A stretch of 64,000 bases of DNA, taken from the NCBI GenBank assembly GCA_013215145.1, contig JABSRP010000028.1, positions 57,291 to 121,290 on the forward strand, in the 5' to 3' direction. Origin of the DNA: Pseudobacteriovorax sp. Lineage in GTDB: Bacteria > Bdellovibrionota_B > Oligoflexia > Oligoflexales > Oligoflexaceae. The translations under genes were made by a program, and so were the position numbers. The stretch's first letter is position 1. Each line of letters begins with the position of its first letter. Below the pieces are notes generated by a model that saw nothing but the letters and a program-made list of their open reading frames with translations, searched no databases and was not told the origin of the DNA. Below are positions 36,364 to 45,334 of this stretch, piece by piece.

Positions 36364-37374
36364 ATGAAACGTATTTTAAAGTTAGTCGGAGTAGCTTCAC
36401 TCGTAGTAGGTGGTAGTGCATATTCCCAGCAAGATTTTGGCGGGAATGGTGAATTGAAAGAGGTTACACAGAAAGTTGAAAAATTTAACTCCTCTGTGTT
36501 TGAAGGTGGATTGATTATTGGTAGCGGTCACTATCAAGAACTAAAAAGTGTTTTTGATGAAAATGACCAGCCAGTAATTGACCCAGAAACAGGTCGTCGC
36601 GTTACAAAATTAGGAAGTATCAGTGATACGCTTTCTATTAGAGTCAATCCTGAAATGAACTTTGGCTTTGTACCTGAGTGTGCCAAATTCTTACCTAGCG
36701 GATTCTCGGCTAGTAACTTTGCTAGTATAGTGTGTGAAGCTGAAAGTGGTTCGAACGATATCGATTTTATCAACGTAAATAGAAGCCCCAATGTTGTTTG
36801 TTTTGACGATATTGGCGAGGGTGGTCAATGGCAAAAGCTTTGTAAATACGAGACGGCTACCATTAGAGGTCAGTTTACACAAGATAGCAGTGGGAGTGAA
36901 CAGAATCAAGGTGTTAAGGTCACTGTAAATAACGGGATAGAGTTTGTTACAACGCAGCATTTGACGATTTATAATTATGAAAATTCAATCGGAGGCTTGA
37001 CACCCAGATATGAAAGAAAACTAGTGCCTATTATGACTGGTGATATAGTAACGTTTGTTCCAGCTCAAGTTAAAGAAACTCCAGTTTTTAATCGCGTACA
37101 GGAGCCAATAGATTTTGTCCGCGATACATCAACAGAAGACCTGGTGGTAAATTTCGATGTAGAGGCTATCTTGTACTGCGTTGGTAATGTTGAGAACAAT
37201 ATCTATAGAGATCGAAATTTTGGGATAAATGTCCGCGAGTTTACAGTTTCTATCAACAATAAGACAGGTGAGACTAAAGGTTGGTTAGATAACTGCAGCT
37301 CGATTCGTATGAGATTGAGCAATTTGAGATCGCCTGGTGAACTTGTTGAAGTTAGCCTCTCAAATCTAGACTAA
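36364..37374 (+). CDS. secreted protein of unknown family (secreted operon 2/5)
   Basis: 336 residues, signal peptide MKRILKLVGVASLVVGGSAY cleaved near SAYS|QQ. The mature protein is beta-rich with cysteines in FVPECAKFL, IVCEAES, VVCFDD, KLCKYE, LYCVGN and DNCSSI, compatible with three disulfides. No catalytic motif or family recognised. RBS AAAGGAA. Second gene of a tight co-directional operon (next start 11 nt away). Confidence 0.75.
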   Translation: MKRILKLVGVASLVVGGSAYSQQDFGGNGELKEVTQKVEKFNSSVFEGGLIIGSGHYQELKSVFDENDQPVIDPETGRRVTKLGSISDTLSIRVNPEMNFGFVPECAKFLPSGFSASNFASIVCEAESGSNDIDFINVNRSPNVVCFDDIGEGGQWQKLCKYETATIRGQFTQDSSGSEQNQGVKVTVNNGIEFVTTQHLTIYNYENSIGGLTPRYERKLVPIMTGDIVTFVPAQVKETPVFNRVQEPIDFVRDTSTEDLVVNFDVEAILYCVGNVENNIYRDRNFGINVREFTVSINNKTGETKGWLDNCSSIRMRLSNLRSPGELVEVSLSNLD

Positions 37375-37385
37375 AGGAAAAAAGA

Positions 37386-38540
37386 ATGAAACGAATATTA
37401 CTATTTTCATTATTGGCAGGCAGCTTTTCATCGCAAGCTGCTACACTCAGCTTAAATACAGAACTTATGGATTGTGCGACAGAGACAGGGATTTCAAAAC
37501 GTAACTGTTATCTTCCCCTGGACGAAGTTGCAGTTAATGACAGTGATCATAGCATCGATGTTACGGTTTTTTACAAATGGTATTGTCCTGTTTATCTTTT
37601 TAGGGACTGGGGAATTGCAAAATCAAGTGCAACAACGGAATTTACTGTTCTAAAGGCATCTAGTACTCCCGACATAAGCAATAAAATCACGATATCAGAA
37701 GTGCTGCCGGAGACATCAGTAAAATTTACAGCTTTTCCTGAATTTCCTGGAGCGGGTGGTATTGGTAGTGGCATGAATGAGTCGTTTTTTACAGGAGAGT
37801 TTTCAAGCTCTTGTAGCTTGAAGCTCGAAAGTGTAAAAAAGACTCCATCATTTGCAGCTATTAAACTTTGGGAGCAAGAAGCAGCTGGATTGATTCAGAG
37901 TTTGCAAGATAAATATGTTATCTATAAGAACTCAAAAGCATTCGATAATCTATTAAATTTGAACGATAGGACATTGAATACTCTTAGAGAGAATATTCGT
38001 CTCGTCGTGAATCAATTAGTCGGATTAACCAGGGCAGAAGAAGGGGCACCTTCGGAACCAAGTTTTGATTTTGACGATATCGATGGCGGTATCCCCGGAA
38101 TTGGTGAGGATATTGGTGACGAAGAAGACGCACTTTTCTACAAGGAAAAAGTTGTTGTTACTATTGATGGTAGTGAAAAAACCATCGAAGAGTACCGAGT
38201 CAAATGTGAGCGTCCTAGTCTAGAATGTACTCAAGCCTGGCCGGTATGGTTTCGTAATCTCGAATCCAGTACCCTAAAAGATACGATCCTACAAAATCTC
38301 GACATTTGGACTTTGGCTAGCAATATTCTAGGTCGTAGGGATCTAGGTCTCGACGTTGATCCTTTAGATCCATCAGCAGATCTTGAAGAGCTCAGGAATG
38401 TAATACGTCAAGCAGAGAAGTTCTTAAGTGACAGACAGGCAAATCGAGATTCTATTAAGATAATCTTTGATGAATTATTAAAGAATTTTTGTGAGTCTGG
38501 TTCTACCGTTAATGCTGGAGGCGAATTATGTCAAAGATAA
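37386..38540 (+). CDS. secreted protein of unknown family (secreted operon 3/5)
   Basis: 384 residues. Signal peptide MKRILLFSLLAGSFSSQA|AT. The N-terminal half is beta-rich with several Cys; the middle is helical (LNDRTLNTLRENIRLVVNQL), an acidic Asp/Gly linker follows (FDFDDIDGGIPG, around 220-245), then a helical C-terminal part. No family recognised. The last 13 bp overlap the next gene, so translation is probably coupled. Confidence 0.75.
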   Translation: MKRILLFSLLAGSFSSQAATLSLNTELMDCATETGISKRNCYLPLDEVAVNDSDHSIDVTVFYKWYCPVYLFRDWGIAKSSATTEFTVLKASSTPDISNKITISEVLPETSVKFTAFPEFPGAGGIGSGMNESFFTGEFSSSCSLKLESVKKTPSFAAIKLWEQEAAGLIQSLQDKYVIYKNSKAFDNLLNLNDRTLNTLRENIRLVVNQLVGLTRAEEGAPSEPSFDFDDIDGGIPGIGEDIGDEEDALFYKEKVVVTIDGSEKTIEEYRVKCERPSLECTQAWPVWFRNLESSTLKDTILQNLDIWTLASNILGRRDLGLDVDPLDPSADLEELRNVIRQAEKFLSDRQANRDSIKIIFDELLKNFCESGSTVNAGGELCQR

Positions 38541-39676
38541 TCAATTCAATTATCGTTATTGGTAGCCTATTAGGAAGCAGCAGTTTTTTAGGTGCTCAGG
38601 AAACTCTACAAGAGGTCAATAGAGAGTTTTCTCGAATTAATCAGCAAATGTCTCGCCTTGATTCGGTTGAAGTTGAATTTGCAAAGTTCAAGATTGTTAG
38701 GGATCGATTTAACGGAGAAAAAGGTGATACTGCGTTAGTTAACGATTGGTATATTAAGGCTGCGTCCTGGTTGGGCGCTTGGAGTTATACGATAGAAGCT
38801 TTGAAAGAAGATTCTTCTATCAGCCTTAAAAACATTGATGTACAAGAAAAGGTAAGAGCGGAAATTCGATCGCAGATGGGTGCAGCATTGGCTCTCGAAA
38901 AAAGAGCCAAGACTATTATTGATAGGCTTCGCTCAAATTTAACTAAAGTACGTGGTGTCGAAAGATTCCGACCAGGATACATTACGGGATATGAATCTCA
39001 AATCGAAGACTTTGGTAGTAACACCAAAAACTTGCAGAGTCAGATTCAAATTTCACTCCGAGATTTTTCATTGGAATCTAGTGACCAACTATTTTCGATG
39101 GTTGGCTATTTGGATGAGTTGATTACGCTTAAGCTAAAAAACCTAGCGATTGAATTTCCTGAACTAGAACAGGTTTTGGCGGATACCAAAGCTAAGATTA
39201 CACTAAGCCGTATGGTATACTCAAAGCTTGATGATTTGAACAAAGATATCGAAAAAAGTATTGCTGATATTACTAGGCAGAGGTCAGTGTTTAAAGCGCA
39301 TGATCAGTTTAAATCTACTATTGAGAGATTTGGTGATCTGATTATTGAAGTTGATGGTATGGAAGGCGTGCCCAATGAATTCTTAGCTGAAGCCAAAGGT
39401 TTTATTAACGATGAGATGATCAGAAATAACGAAGAACTAGATGCATTGCTCTCGGTTCAGGGTATTAGATCACGTTTTATCACAATGTATGATCGTCTAG
39501 TGCGTACTTATGCGCCAGCCTGCGCAGCTGATTCACCTAATAGACAAAAGTTAGACTGTCCACTTCTCAAGTCTATCAGTGGGTTTAGTCGAACAAATTT
39601 GGAATCTATGGAAGTAGATACTTTGAAAGTACTCGAAGAAAAATTAGCCCTCGTTTTCAAGGGACCGATTCAATAA
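38528..39676 (+). CDS. secreted helical/coiled-coil protein (secreted operon 4/5)
   Basis: 382 residues. The start ATG lies inside the end of the previous gene. Signal peptide MSKIINSIIVIGSLLGSSSF, cleaved near LGA|QE. The mature protein is almost wholly helical with coiled-coil stretches (TLQEVNREFSRINQQMSRLD, KLDDLNKDIEKSIADITRQR) and just two Cys close together (ACAADS, LDCPLL). A structural or spacer role fits, but no family is recognised. Confidence 0.75.
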   Translation: MSKIINSIIVIGSLLGSSSFLGAQETLQEVNREFSRINQQMSRLDSVEVEFAKFKIVRDRFNGEKGDTALVNDWYIKAASWLGAWSYTIEALKEDSSISLKNIDVQEKVRAEIRSQMGAALALEKRAKTIIDRLRSNLTKVRGVERFRPGYITGYESQIEDFGSNTKNLQSQIQISLRDFSLESSDQLFSMVGYLDELITLKLKNLAIEFPELEQVLADTKAKITLSRMVYSKLDDLNKDIEKSIADITRQRSVFKAHDQFKSTIERFGDLIIEVDGMEGVPNEFLAEAKGFINDEMIRNNEELDALLSVQGIRSRFITMYDRLVRTYAPACAADSPNRQKLDCPLLKSISGFSRTNLESMEVDTLKVLEEKLALVFKGPIQ

Positions 39677-39687
39677 GGATGGTAAGA

Positions 39688-41655
39688 ATGAAAAGATACC
39701 TTAAATATGCATGTGCAGCCTTCTTATGGCCTTTGGCTGCTCAAGCAAATATTGATAGCGAAACTGTCCATGAGAGGGAAGCCATAACCTTTGTAAAATG
39801 GACACTAGAAGAAGTTTGTCAGGATAGTGGTAACCTTTACTGTGATCCTTCGAAAGTCATTGATGATATGGTGACTGATACAGGTGAAGGATTTAGGGGG
39901 ACGGTTGGTGAATATGTTGATTTCTTGAATGAGAAAGAAAGATATTTCAACCAATTTGGTCAGTCTTTGAGAGATGAAGGTATACTACCAGCTGGTAGAA
40001 TTCCAACAAGTGTTGAGGATCTTAAGGAGGCTTTTCTAGAGGCTCTCAAGATTAATGGCCCAGAAACACTAGCAAAAATTATCGGCAACGGTTCTGTTGA
40101 TAACTGTGAATTGATTCCTTCTATTGGTTCAAATATTGAAAATCCAAATGGAAGAATTCGGATTGATTTACCAGATTATGGTCGATTAGATCTCAATGAT
40201 GTGATCAATCGTGTTAACGATCAGCAGAAGATACTATGTTCCCTCGGCTTTTCTATTTTTGATATTGTTCCTCTAAATCTTAATCAAGATCCTAGAGTCG
40301 TTTTTAAACGACTTATCGAAGTTCGAAATGAGTTGATTAATGAGCTAGGTTTAGATCAGTACGATGCTTTATTTAGTATGGAAGGTTTTGAAGAGGTAAA
40401 AAAATATGCCGACTTGGCAAAAGATATAGATGAACTACTAAAAGCAAAGAAATTTCCAAGTCCAGAGCAAATCTTTGAATTGAAAGATAAGCTAAATGCT
40501 GTGCTTCCTGCAGACTTGCAGATTCCAGATTTACCGAGTATTCCTCGACCGTCTCCCCCAGACTTTTCTTATCTCGACTTGAAGAAACGAAAAGAATGGG
40601 ACGGCTTCAATATTGGTAGGCAGGATAGATTTGCTGCAGTCAGTAACGCATATCTGGAAATCCGTGGCGATCGTACAGAACAAGCAGCAACCGCTGAGGG
40701 TTTTGCATCAATTTACATTCTAAACCAGGAGCTAAATGTAATTGGTGGCTATGGATATTTTCATGCAGCGCCTACTAAGCTCGATGGTGAGTTAAAACTT
40801 AAAGTTTTGGGACAGGATGTATTTGAGCCTAAAAAGTTTGAAGAAAGTTTAGAAATTAAGATTGCTGAACCCGAGTTGTTCAGGTGGGATTTTGATAAAA
40901 GTTACTCGCAGACATTCTTCGTTGGTCCGGTGCCAGTTACCGTGGCGTTAGGTGGTCGTGCAAATCTTAAACTAGGTTATGAAGTTGGAATCACCTTTAT
41001 GTCATTGAACGGTAGACTGATACCTAGTGCCGCGGCAGAAGCGTACGCACAAGTTGTCGCCGGAATTCCGGGTCTATTGGCTGTTGGAGCAGAAGCAAAT
41101 GTAACTTTAATTGATATTAAAGTTCCACTGACCGGTTCGGCAAATATTTTCTTTGATGAGGTGGGTGCTCCGATGCTTGATCTGAGTATCACTGCTAATG
41201 CAAATTATACGACTCTTAAAGGTCGAGCTTTTGCCTATGTAGAATATCCGAAACCACGTGTTGGGATTCCGCCTTGGAAAAGAAAACGTGCTGAGAAAGA
41301 ATTGTTTGCATTTGAAGGGAATACCGTCAATCATAGCATAATGAATTGGGGTATCGAAATTGGTAGATTTGGTTCAAAGATCAGAGGCGATCTCATAGAT
41401 CAGAGTGATCGCAAAGAAGCAGAGGCTATTGCTGCTGAGGTAAAACTAAATCTGCGAAAAGAAAAAATGGAAAAATATAGAGAAGAACTTGGTCAACGAG
41501 CTAATACGATCTTTACTGTCATCGGTGAAGACTTCACTTCGGTAGCGAATACGACATTAGTAGCCGTTGTTGAAAAAAATGGTGAGGCTCGTGATCAGTT
41601 TGATGATAATATTTTGAAATTCAGAGAAGATGTGGCTACTAATTCTGGAATCTAG
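39688..41655 (+). CDS. large secreted protein of unknown family (secreted operon 5/5)
   Basis: 655 residues from ATG 39688 (AAGGATGG upstream; an ATG at 39679 adds three residues). Signal peptide MKRYLKYACAAFLWPLAAQA|N. The N-terminal ~250 residues are helical, a Pro-rich hinge follows (LPSIPRPSPPDF), then a beta-rich half with long amphipathic strands (GSANIFFDEVGAPMLDLSIT, LKGRAFAYVEYPKPRVGIPP) and a helical tail. The strands could be an outer-membrane or sheet-forming part. No family recognised. Last gene of the operon. Confidence 0.75.
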   Translation: MKRYLKYACAAFLWPLAAQANIDSETVHEREAITFVKWTLEEVCQDSGNLYCDPSKVIDDMVTDTGEGFRGTVGEYVDFLNEKERYFNQFGQSLRDEGILPAGRIPTSVEDLKEAFLEALKINGPETLAKIIGNGSVDNCELIPSIGSNIENPNGRIRIDLPDYGRLDLNDVINRVNDQQKILCSLGFSIFDIVPLNLNQDPRVVFKRLIEVRNELINELGLDQYDALFSMEGFEEVKKYADLAKDIDELLKAKKFPSPEQIFELKDKLNAVLPADLQIPDLPSIPRPSPPDFSYLDLKKRKEWDGFNIGRQDRFAAVSNAYLEIRGDRTEQAATAEGFASIYILNQELNVIGGYGYFHAAPTKLDGELKLKVLGQDVFEPKKFEESLEIKIAEPELFRWDFDKSYSQTFFVGPVPVTVALGGRANLKLGYEVGITFMSLNGRLIPSAAAEAYAQVVAGIPGLLAVGAEANVTLIDIKVPLTGSANIFFDEVGAPMLDLSITANANYTTLKGRAFAYVEYPKPRVGIPPWKRKRAEKELFAFEGNTVNHSIMNWGIEIGRFGSKIRGDLIDQSDRKEAEAIAAEVKLNLRKEKMEKYREELGQRANTIFTVIGEDFTSVANTTLVAVVEKNGEARDQFDDNILKFREDVATNSGI

Positions 41656-41896
41656 GTATTCAAGAGTTAATATACGATAGATTCAGATAAGCAACAAATA
41701 AATTTTGTACATTGGTAGTAAACGGTTATTCTGTTTGCTATCGATTTTTTTATCGTAGTACTCAAAGTTAATTCTTTTACAAATCAATTTTCTAGCTCAA
41801 ATCTATGTTTAATCTTATCGAGACTTGCTCTTGAAAAAGACTATCTTAATATACTTATTCTTAGGAACACAAGACCTACTATGGGGGAATAGCTTT
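41656..41896. other. intergenic between secreted operon and IS element
   Basis: AT-rich stretch between the last secreted gene and the left end of the IS66-type element. I see no gene and no convincing terminator. A weak CTATCGAT/ATCGTAG inverted repeat with a T-rich loop is near 41740. Confidence 0.4.
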
Positions 41897-41916
41897 TGAG
41901 CTTGAGCGCTGCACTT
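41897..41916 (+). repeat. left terminal inverted repeat of the IS66-type element
   Basis: TGAGCTTGAGCGCTGCACTT; it matches the reverse complement of the right end at 15 of 20 positions, with the AGCGCTG core identical. Confidence 0.7.
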
Positions 41917-41982
41917 GAGCCATCTTCCACCGTAGATTTACCTGGTCTATTCTTTATTTAAATCACTTAAAGGAGAATAGAT

Positions 41983-42270
41983 ATGACAGACGATCAGTGG
42001 CGGTCTCATTTTGCCGAAAAAGAAAACTCTGAGCTTACAATCTCTGAGTACACCAAAAAGCATGGAATCATACTTTCGAGTTGGTACTATCACCGCAAGC
42101 GATTACAAAAGACTGATTCCAAGTTCGTGCCCATCAAGGTAAATGCAGCTAACAAAAAACCAACTATCACCTTGCAGTTTGAGAATCAAGGTATTTACCT
42201 TCAAGCCAAGAATTTGGACGTTAAGGTTTTATCTCATTTCCTAGCAGCGAGCCTTTATGAAGCAAGCTAG
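41983..42270 (+). CDS. tnpA: IS66 accessory protein TnpA
   Basis: 95 residues with RBS AAAGGAGAA. The small first ORF of IS66 elements: a helix-turn-helix-like N-terminus (ISEYTKKHGIILSSWYYHRK) of the transposase_8/IS66 OrfA type, then FVPIKV and a C-terminal strand-rich part, the usual OrfA ending. It is needed with TnpB for efficient transposition in known members. It overlaps tnpB by 14 bp. Confidence 0.85.
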   Translation: MTDDQWRSHFAEKENSELTISEYTKKHGIILSSWYYHRKRLQKTDSKFVPIKVNAANKKPTITLQFENQGIYLQAKNLDVKVLSHFLAASLYEAS

Positions 42271-42607
42271 CGATTTTTCCAAAATCCTGCTTTGGCGTGA
42301 GCCCGTTGATATGCGCAAGCAGATCAACGGACTTGCCGAAATCGTGGAAGGCGAGCTTCAGGAAAATTTGTTTGAAAATACACTTTTTCTTTTCTGCAAT
42401 AAAAAGCGTGACCTTGTGAAGGCTATCTATTTTGATAAGGCGGGATTTTGCCTTTGGATCAAGAAACTAGATAGTGATCGTTTCCCATGGTTTCGTAAAG
42501 CAGATCAAGCCGAATTAACTATCTCAGCAAGAGATTTTGAGCTGGTGGTTGACGGAGTTGACGTATTTAAAAGGCACAGAAAGCTAAATTTTACGAGTTA
42601 TTCCTAA
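42257..42607 (+). CDS. tnpB: IS66 accessory protein TnpB
   Basis: 116 residues, the standard IS66 Orf2 length. Characteristic segments are LLWREPVDMRKQINGLA, LFLFCNKKRDLVKAIYFDKA, GFCLWIKKLD and a late DGVDVF. The start overlaps the end of tnpA, indicating coupled translation. The family is accessory to the transposase with no known enzymatic activity. Confidence 0.95.
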   Translation: MKQASDFSKILLWREPVDMRKQINGLAEIVEGELQENLFENTLFLFCNKKRDLVKAIYFDKAGFCLWIKKLDSDRFPWFRKADQAELTISARDFELVVDGVDVFKRHRKLNFTSYS

Positions 42608-42643
42608 CTGCATTTTCCTGGTGATTTTGCTAGTTTTGCGACT

Positions 42644-44104
42644 ATGACTACTGACCAGGAAAATGCTTATCTCAAGACCGAGAACTTCTTCTTAAAAACT
42701 AAGATTGACGAGTTGGAAGAACTTGTTCGCGCTTTGCAACGTAATAGATTCGCATCTAAAAGTGAATCTTTGAACCATCCTGGCATGAAATCACTATTTC
42801 ATGATGAGGCTGAAACAGCAGAGCCTACTTTCCCCGAAAAAAAGAAGGTAAGATCCTACTCAAGATCGACGGCAAGAAAGCCTATCCCTGAAGACTTGCC
42901 ACGGGAAAACATCTATCTAGATTTACCAGAAGCCGAAAAAGTCTGTAGCTGCTGTAGCGAGCCAATGCAGCAAGTCAGTGAGAAAATCAGTGAGAAGCTT
43001 CACATTAAACCGCGCAGATTATCGGTTCATAGATTTATAAAGCCAGTATATGGCTGTAAAAAATGTGAGACTGTAAAACAGGCAAAAATGCCGGCACATC
43101 GCCTTTCTCGCCCTTCAGTTACTCTAGAGTCTCTTGCATACCTTGCTTATAGTAAGTACGCAGAAGGCCTTCCGCTTTATCGCATTGAGAAATCATTGAA
43201 AGCCGATAATGTCGAACTCGGACGCGATAAAATGTCTCGCTGGATGATTCAAATTGCGGGAAAACTATTTCCAATAAAGGATTTATTGCATCAAAAACTC
43301 TTAGAAAGTTCAATGGTTGCCATGGACGAGACAAGCTTTCAAGTCTTAAAAGAAAAAGACCGCCCAGCTGACCGAAAAAGTTATGTCTTGGTCCAAACAA
43401 GAGAGGGTCCGCCTGGCCAAAAAATCACGGTTTTTCATTACGAAAAATCCCGTGCTAAAGCGACAATTGAAAAGTATTTAGATGGATTTTCCGGGTCATT
43501 CCTTACCGATGGTTTAGGAGTTTACCAAACCTTTTCCAACGAAAATTCACAGGTGTCTCACGGAGGGTGTTGGGCGCATGCGCGCAGAAAATTCGCAGAT
43601 GCTGCCAAGGGTAAGAAAAATAGGGTCGTTGCCGCTAAGCAGATGCTGCTATTAATCAAAGATCTATTCAAAGCAGAAAAAGAGATTGTTTGCTGCGATG
43701 TAGATGGAAAATTGGAAAAAAGAGCCAAAGATTGTAAACCAATCATAGATAAAATCCACGATTTACTGGCAAAAGGATTGGTTTCATATCCGGCAAATTC
43801 CCTTACTGGCAAAGCATTTAAATATCTCGATAATCAATGGGATTACTTAACTAGGTTTCTAGAGTACCCACATCTAATCATCCACAATAATTATGTTGAA
43901 CGACAAATAAAACCTTTCGTTCTTGGGCGAAAGGCTTGGCTATTTGCCGATAGCGAGCGCGGGGCGCATGCTAGTGCCACTTTATATTCTCTAGTGAACA
44001 CAGCTATCGAAAACGGATTGCAGCCATATGAATATCTTTGCTTCGCTCTAAGAGGCGTTGCCGAAGGTAAATCAGTAGAAAAACTCCTACCTTTTAATTC
44101 TTAA
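42644..44104 (+). CDS. tnpC: IS66 transposase TnpC
   Basis: 486 residues. An N-terminal coiled coil (LKTENFFLKTKIDELEELVR), an IS66 zinc finger (VCSCCSEPMQQ, then YGCKKCE) and the DDE domain follow: VAMDETSFQVL, FLTDGLGVYQTF and the C-terminal NNYVERQIKPFVLGRKAWLF, giving the D-D-E set. The C-terminal IS66_C domain (SLVNTAIENGLQPYEYL) is intact. Full length with no frameshift. Confidence 0.96.
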   Translation: MTTDQENAYLKTENFFLKTKIDELEELVRALQRNRFASKSESLNHPGMKSLFHDEAETAEPTFPEKKKVRSYSRSTARKPIPEDLPRENIYLDLPEAEKVCSCCSEPMQQVSEKISEKLHIKPRRLSVHRFIKPVYGCKKCETVKQAKMPAHRLSRPSVTLESLAYLAYSKYAEGLPLYRIEKSLKADNVELGRDKMSRWMIQIAGKLFPIKDLLHQKLLESSMVAMDETSFQVLKEKDRPADRKSYVLVQTREGPPGQKITVFHYEKSRAKATIEKYLDGFSGSFLTDGLGVYQTFSNENSQVSHGGCWAHARRKFADAAKGKKNRVVAAKQMLLLIKDLFKAEKEIVCCDVDGKLEKRAKDCKPIIDKIHDLLAKGLVSYPANSLTGKAFKYLDNQWDYLTRFLEYPHLIIHNNYVERQIKPFVLGRKAWLFADSERGAHASATLYSLVNTAIENGLQPYEYLCFALRGVAEGKSVEKLLPFNS

Positions 44105-44111
44105 AAAAAAG

Positions 44112-44131
44112 AACTTCAGCGCTTACGTTCA
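44112..44131 (-). repeat. right terminal inverted repeat of the IS66-type element
   Basis: Reverse complement TGAACGTAAGCGCTGAAGTT, pairing with the left end at 41897-41916. Confidence 0.7.
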
Positions 44132-44135
44132 GAAT

Positions 44136-45191
44136 TCAAGTTGAACTCTTCGATATAATGTCATTTTGGACTTGAATTGAGTGACTATGAATAATCTCAT
44201 AAATGGACTCGACCGTAATACGAGAAACTCCGTTTCTTTCAGCCTGTTCCACTAGCTTACCCACAAGACTTTGCCACCGTTCTGTATGTATGATCTTCAT
44301 TGAATTCTTCTGCTTATGCTCACCGATTTTTCGAACAACATTGAACCTTTCAATTAGGCAAGAGGCTATTTTTCGATCAACTAAATCAATTTCCTCCCTT
44401 AGAACGTTGAGGATTTCGTCATTCGATCCATTATCGAGGGTTATGTTTAAGTCATCTATCACATTTAACAATTCGTTCAGTGTTTTAGGTGTGATTTGTT
44501 GGTCGGCATCACTTAAGGCTTTTTCAGGAGTTATATGTGTTTCAATCATTAATCCATCCATACCAAGTTTCGTTGCCTTCATCGAAATTTCAAGAATTTT
44601 TTCCCTTTCGCCGCAGATGTGTGAAGGATCGCAGATTATCGGCAAATTTGGCATTTTGCTCTTTAATTCTCCAACAATACTCCAAATTGGATCATTCCTA
44701 TAATTTCCAGCCCTGTGCGTAGAAAACCCCCTATGAACTCCAACTATCTCTTCTATGCCGGCACTTGAGATCCTTTCAATTGCCCCTAGCCAAAGGTTGA
44801 GGTCGGGATTTATTGGGTTCTTTACGAAAATAGGTTTTTTAGTGCCTCTTAGAGCTTCTGCTATTTCTTGGCATAAAAAAGGATTTACTGTGGTTCTAGC
44901 TCCAATCCATAAAACATCGATATCAGCTTCAAGGCACATTTCTACATGTTTAGCATTTGCTACTTCAGTCGCCACTGGGATATTGAGTTCACTTTGAACT
45001 TTGTTGAGCCATTTGAGGCCTTGAGCACCAACGCCTTCAAAGCTCCCTGGCCTTGTTCTAGGTTTCCATAACCCTGCACGAAAAGCAGAAACTTTAGGTG
45101 TTTTTATTATTTCAGAAGCAGTCTTCATTACTTGATCTTCAGACTCAGCGCTGCACGGACCAGCAATATAAATTGGCTTGTTAAAAAACAA
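44136..45191 (-). CDS. DAHP synthase / chorismate mutase fusion
   Basis: 351 residues, TTG start with AGGT upstream. An N-terminal type I-beta DAHP synthase (about 1-260; IAGPCSAES, AFRAGLWKPRTRPGSFEG, CDPSHICGER, GLMIETH) is fused to a C-terminal AroQ chorismate mutase (about 265-345; LREEIDLVDRKIASCLIERF). The order and length are those of the bifunctional enzyme common in Bacteroidetes. It would make DAHP from PEP and erythrose 4-phosphate, and prephenate from chorismate. Last in the leftward polysaccharide block, 143 bp after fkbM-like; horizontal origin is possible. The IS ends 4 bp from its stop. Confidence 0.9.
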   Translation of the reverse strand: MFFNKPIYIAGPCSAESEDQVMKTASEIIKTPKVSAFRAGLWKPRTRPGSFEGVGAQGLKWLNKVQSELNIPVATEVANAKHVEMCLEADIDVLWIGARTTVNPFLCQEIAEALRGTKKPIFVKNPINPDLNLWLGAIERISSAGIEEIVGVHRGFSTHRAGNYRNDPIWSIVGELKSKMPNLPIICDPSHICGEREKILEISMKATKLGMDGLMIETHITPEKALSDADQQITPKTLNELLNVIDDLNITLDNGSNDEILNVLREEIDLVDRKIASCLIERFNVVRKIGEHKQKNSMKIIHTERWQSLVGKLVEQAERNGVSRITVESIYEIIHSHSIQVQNDIISKSST

Positions 45192-45334
45192 AATTCACCT
45201 ATCCTGTAAATTCTTCATTTGAAATGTTGTAATAATGGTACAATCGCATTCATCTTCTGTAAATGAAATTGCGATTTTGGGATTAATGGCTCTAAATCAA
45301 TGTAAAGGTTTTTATCTAAACCACTGATAATATT

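Larger units (their letters stand above)
41897..44131 (+). mobile_element. complete IS66-family insertion sequence
   Basis: About 2.2 kb with the three standard IS66 genes tnpA, tnpB and tnpC in order, bounded by imperfect ~20-bp inverted repeats. All three frames are open, so it could be active. I found no matching 8-bp target duplication beside the ends (ATAGCTTT left, GAATTCAA right), which suggests an old insertion, a rearrangement, or ends set slightly wrong. It separates the secreted operon from the polysaccharide locus and ends 4 bp from the DAHP synthase stop codon. Confidence 0.88.

Noticed and set aside
41889..44139. 8-bp target-site duplication of the IS66 element
   Set aside because: ATAGCTTT and GAATTCAA flank the chosen ends and do not match; shifting the ends to the GTAAGCG core does not help.
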